Source: Chaenocephalus aceratus (lineage: Eukaryota > Chordata > Actinopteri > Perciformes > Channichthyidae). From it: a stretch of 64,000 nucleotides of DNA. Positions 60,585 to 64,000 of the stretch are shown in pieces. Below the pieces are notes generated by a model that worked only from the letters and a program-made list of their open reading frames with translations, did not search any database and was not told where the DNA came from. The position numbers and the translations under genes were made by a program. The DNA is taken from NCBI GenBank assembly GCA_023974075.1, contig CM043788.1, positions 21,126,996-21,190,995 of the forward strand, in the 5' to 3' direction. Every line of letters begins with the position of its first letter. The stretch's first letter is position 1.

Positions 60585-63500
60585 TTTCCTATAGGGACAA
60601 GTACTGCACTTGAAATCACATTAACCAATAGCAGTTTTTTAAATGCCTTCAAATATGGGACTTTAAAATACATAAAGCCTGAGAGTAAAATCCATATAAA
60701 TCAGCACAAAAGTAATATAATAAAATGATCATAACAAACACTGACAAACAACAGGTCCTTCACAACATGACTCTCTAAAAACTGTTTCAGCTTGCGTTTA
60801 GAAAAGTCCTGAATCATCCAGCATTGGCATAACTCCTAGGGATACTGGGCTGAGATTAAAGAAGCAGGCATGAGGCAAAAATCCAGGACCATCAAGATGA
60901 ATTTGTTTGGAGAATATACTGCATTTAAATGAGAGTGTGGAGCAATACATTCCTGGAAAATAGCCATTATTGACTAAAAGTAGAGCGAAAATAAAATAAC
61001 AATGATCAACTCAAATACATGAATGGTGTGACAATATTTGACCTGTAATTGCCCTGAAATAATGTATGCCTCAATGGGATGCTATAATACAAATAGGGAT
61101 TCCTTTCAAAAAGGGCAGTGTGAGTCAGGATTTGTATTAGAATCTCGTGATCTATATCCAAATAATGTAGACCATAGTTGATCCTACAGGAGAAAGACCG
61201 GGCGTTTGGGAGGTCCTGACAAAAACAAAAGGCTTCAATCTGAAGCTGTAAAAGAAGTTTCTGAAGCACATTATTTGGCATTAAGTGCTCTGGACGTGAA
61301 GATAAAATAGGGTTTCTATCATGGCTTGAACTGACTTCTGACCCTTGATAAATTAACATAAGATGACCTTCAACTTCACTTCACTCCAACGTATTCAACT
61401 CTACTCAAACAAATCACATAGTATCCTTATGCCATCTGTGCCAGTTGGCAGTGCCAGGCTAAAGCCCCAGTAAAACCCAGATGGCAGCGCTGGGACTCTC
61501 CAAGATTGACTGAGTTTAACAACAGTCTGGAGAAAACAGGAAGCTGGCCAGCCAGGCACTCTGTCAGTCAACAAGTCATCTCTCTCTCTCTTCCTGGGAT
61601 AAGGATTTTTCAAAACCCATACAAATTGATAAAACTCCAATCCAAAATCCTGTCTTTAAAAAAAGTTCACGCCAAAGTCCTGTTTAGCAGCTGGAACTGG
61701 GTTTGTTGCCTGGCAACAACTCAGAGAGACCTTGGGGCTTTTTAGTCAAAGTGTACAGAAGAAGTTTGGTTTTGAAAGAATGAAACCTTTTCTGGTAATA
61801 AAATAAAGGGGTTTACCTTTTTCCCCAAAGGATGATTGAATGATTGTTTATCGACAGGATGGTAAGTAGCATATTAATGACTTGTGTCTAAATGGCTACA
61901 ATGTATAGTTTTATCATGTAATATGTTGAGGAATCCTTGAATTTCTTTCTATTTTTCATTTCCTGTTATCTCTAAATGCGCTCTTGCACTTTGATTACAG
62001 AAATGTAGTGCATCTTTTTATAAAAGCATTGAGCCACAGGAGGCAACACTTTACAATGATTTGAAATCAATATGAGGAGCTTCATGATGTGTCTGTTTAT
62101 GACTGATTTACTCAATATTCCAAACCCAAATGAAACTAATAAAAACATAATTGCTTTTAGCGAATATTTTAGGAATACCATTTTTGGATCATTGACCAAT
62201 CTTCAATGTCAGTTGAACACAATCAAGTATTACTGAGTGTGAACGTTCATGCATAGTCATTTGCACATTTTTCTTTTATTTAAGGACATGTTAGAAAGTC
62301 CAGAATCCTTTACTACAAACATTTATTTATGAACACTTTCTGATTTAGCTTAAAATGTAAGATGAACATTGTTGCTGACTTCAGGTGCAAATGTATCAGA
62401 TGTAAAGACAATGCATGGAAAACAGATTTGACCGTGTGTGTAACACTTTGGTGGGCCAAATTCATTTTACGTGAGCCAGGTTATGCCTACGGGTCCTATT
62501 TAAGGCAGCTTGGATTCAGCTGATTTCGCCCACAGGTCCTATTCTGGGCAGCTCTGGTTTAGAGCTGGGATCTGCTATAAAACATAGATCACTCTGCTGT
62601 ACATGTAGAGACCTTGTCTATTTTTGGTACCACTACTATGAGTGATAGATGGAAATAACAACAATTATCGTCAGGATTCCCATTTTGTGCAGTTGTTAAG
62701 TTTAGAACAAGGTTTGAGTAAGGGTTGAGTTAAACGACAGGGCATTTGGGTTTACGCACGTAATTGTGATAGTCAAGGCTAAGCAAATGAATGTTCTAAA
62801 AAGCATACAGATTAAGAAGATAAATATGTACTAAGAGGGGGAAGTATCCACAACACACACTACATACATTCATACACACACATTATTGCTTCCCAAAGAG
62901 ATGATATGAGTATGAGATGACACCCTGCAGGTATAGGGTGGCATGCAGAGAACTGCCTGGTGCAGATTCAACAAAAAAACATGGTGTCATTAAGTTTCTG
63001 AAGCCTCAATTGTTGCTTCCTATTAAGATGTTCAATAAGTTAATGTTACCAAGCAACAACTAAATCTAGCCAATAAGAGGAGTCTTAACTTAACTAAGCC
63101 TTTTTTAATATTGGTCTATTCTTTGAAACCTCTTTATAAATGGCAGCAAATTGTAAATCACCAAAGTCAAAGTACCCGGGGAAAACACTTAATCACAAGG
63201 CCACAAAGTGAATGCAAACTATTCTGCAATTTCTTATTCAATATTCTGTTTCTTATAGCAACCGCTACAGTTTAGCCTTAGAAACTCAGATACATTTGGG
63301 TGTTTTCACTTTTTAATATAATCCCCCTTATTATGGATATTATTATTATTTATTTTCAATTTATTATTAACAATTATTTGGGCTGTTTTTTTATTATTAT
63401 TATTATTTAATTTAGTCTCCTTTTTGTCTTTTTTGACAATAAAGAAAACTTCACCATAATAAAAACGTTGTTTTAATTGTATTGCCTGTAGAGAAATTAG

Positions 63501-64000
63501 TTTTGTATTTTAAGCATAGAATTTGTAAACTCATTGTGTTTCATCTGCGGGTTGGAAAAAAGAAGATTAATTTGAGATGAGGATCAGCACTGTGTAGTAA
63601 TTTGTTCTAAAAATAACTTTAAATGACTACATATAGACAGACCTTTAAGAACACCACCAAGACCGTAACAATTGCATTTCTGGCCATTGGATGAAAACCC
63701 AGATAGTCCAAGACTTCCTAATTTGTCTTCTAGACCAGATTTTATAACTACAAGATGATCACAAGTCAATAATGACTGCCTCCCAAAAGTTTAAAAGGAA
63801 ATCTATTGATACCAACTTCTATGTGGTTGAAGTTTGGTTATAATGACTCAACCGTCCTCAATTGTTCCTGGATCACAAACCTTTTTTATTTTTAACTTCT
63901 TCTATTGATTTTTATTTAAAAGGGAGATATCACAGCAAAACTCATAGTTGTTACTGTATGGCAGTAAAATAAGTCTGATGGATCCCATCAATACACAACC
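60585..64000. other. Right-edge flank, no recognised gene
   Basis: AT-rich, with (ATT)n runs near 63340-63410 and the X-box at 61705. No exon with conserved translation was seen. Confidence 0.4.
61705..61717 (+). promoter_or_regulatory. RFX X-box match (perfect palindrome)
   Basis: GTTGCC-T-GGCAAC, exact fit to the RFX X-box consensus, ~3.5 kb upstream of the CpG block. Confidence 0.4.

Noticed and set aside
62470..62560. Imperfect duplication of GGTCCTATTC...GGCAGCT
   Set aside because: Only two ~20-base copies; not enough to call a repeat family.

Overview
The window is vertebrate genomic DNA, almost certainly from a teleost fish. The signs are multi-exon genes with GT-AG introns, very dense (CA)n microsatellites, and typical fish repeats: DIRS and Ngaro tyrosine-recombinase retrotransposons, hAT and piggyBac-like DNA elements, L2-type LINE 3' ends and tRNA-derived SINEs. 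No bacterial, CRISPR or rRNA features were seen.

The only host protein gene I can support is lrrc7 (densin-180, LAP family: LRR and PDZ), on the minus strand. Seventeen coding exons were placed by hand with splice sites, from the ATG at 25431 down to 1934. Their lengths sum to 1,918 bases and every splice phase agrees, giving the N-terminal ~639 residues: conserved N-terminus, the LRR array, the post-LRR region and the start of the linker. The rest of the linker and the C-terminal PDZ domain must lie left of position 1. Upstream, a CpG-rich block at 57540-58140 ends in a candidate first exon (ATG at 57536, donor at 57512) that joins in frame to the first LRR exon across a ~32 kb intron. A second candidate leader exon lies near 54692-54750.

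Layout. 1-1560: LINE 3' end, GC-rich tandem repeat and a DIRS tyrosine-recombinase fragment. 1934-14869: sixteen lrrc7 exons; several have CA/TG microsatellites touching their splice sites. 16305-23823: a nest in lrrc7 intron sequence, made of a foldback DNA element (family A here) that contains a 5.6 kb DIRS-like retrotransposon with terminal inverted repeats and an internal complementary region, plus a smaller element (family B). 25243-25445: first LRR-encoding exon. 25446-57511: long first intron with hAT and piggyBac-like elements, SINE and LINE fragments, many microsatellites and a second nest at 42107-49768. That nest is an Ngaro-type retrotransposon broken up by two family B copies, one family A copy and a hAT element. 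58150-64000: flanking DNA with no recognised gene.

The most useful observations are: the reconstructed nested insertions, where unoccupied copies of the host repeat inside the same window show the empty DIRS target site; lrrc7 exon 11, whose 3' splice site is an uninterrupted (TG)n tract of about 115 bases; the in-frame upstream first exon; and a MADF-domain ORF carried by repeat family B. I do not see a clearly new biological system. The novelty is in transposon architecture and microsatellite-splice-site arrangements.
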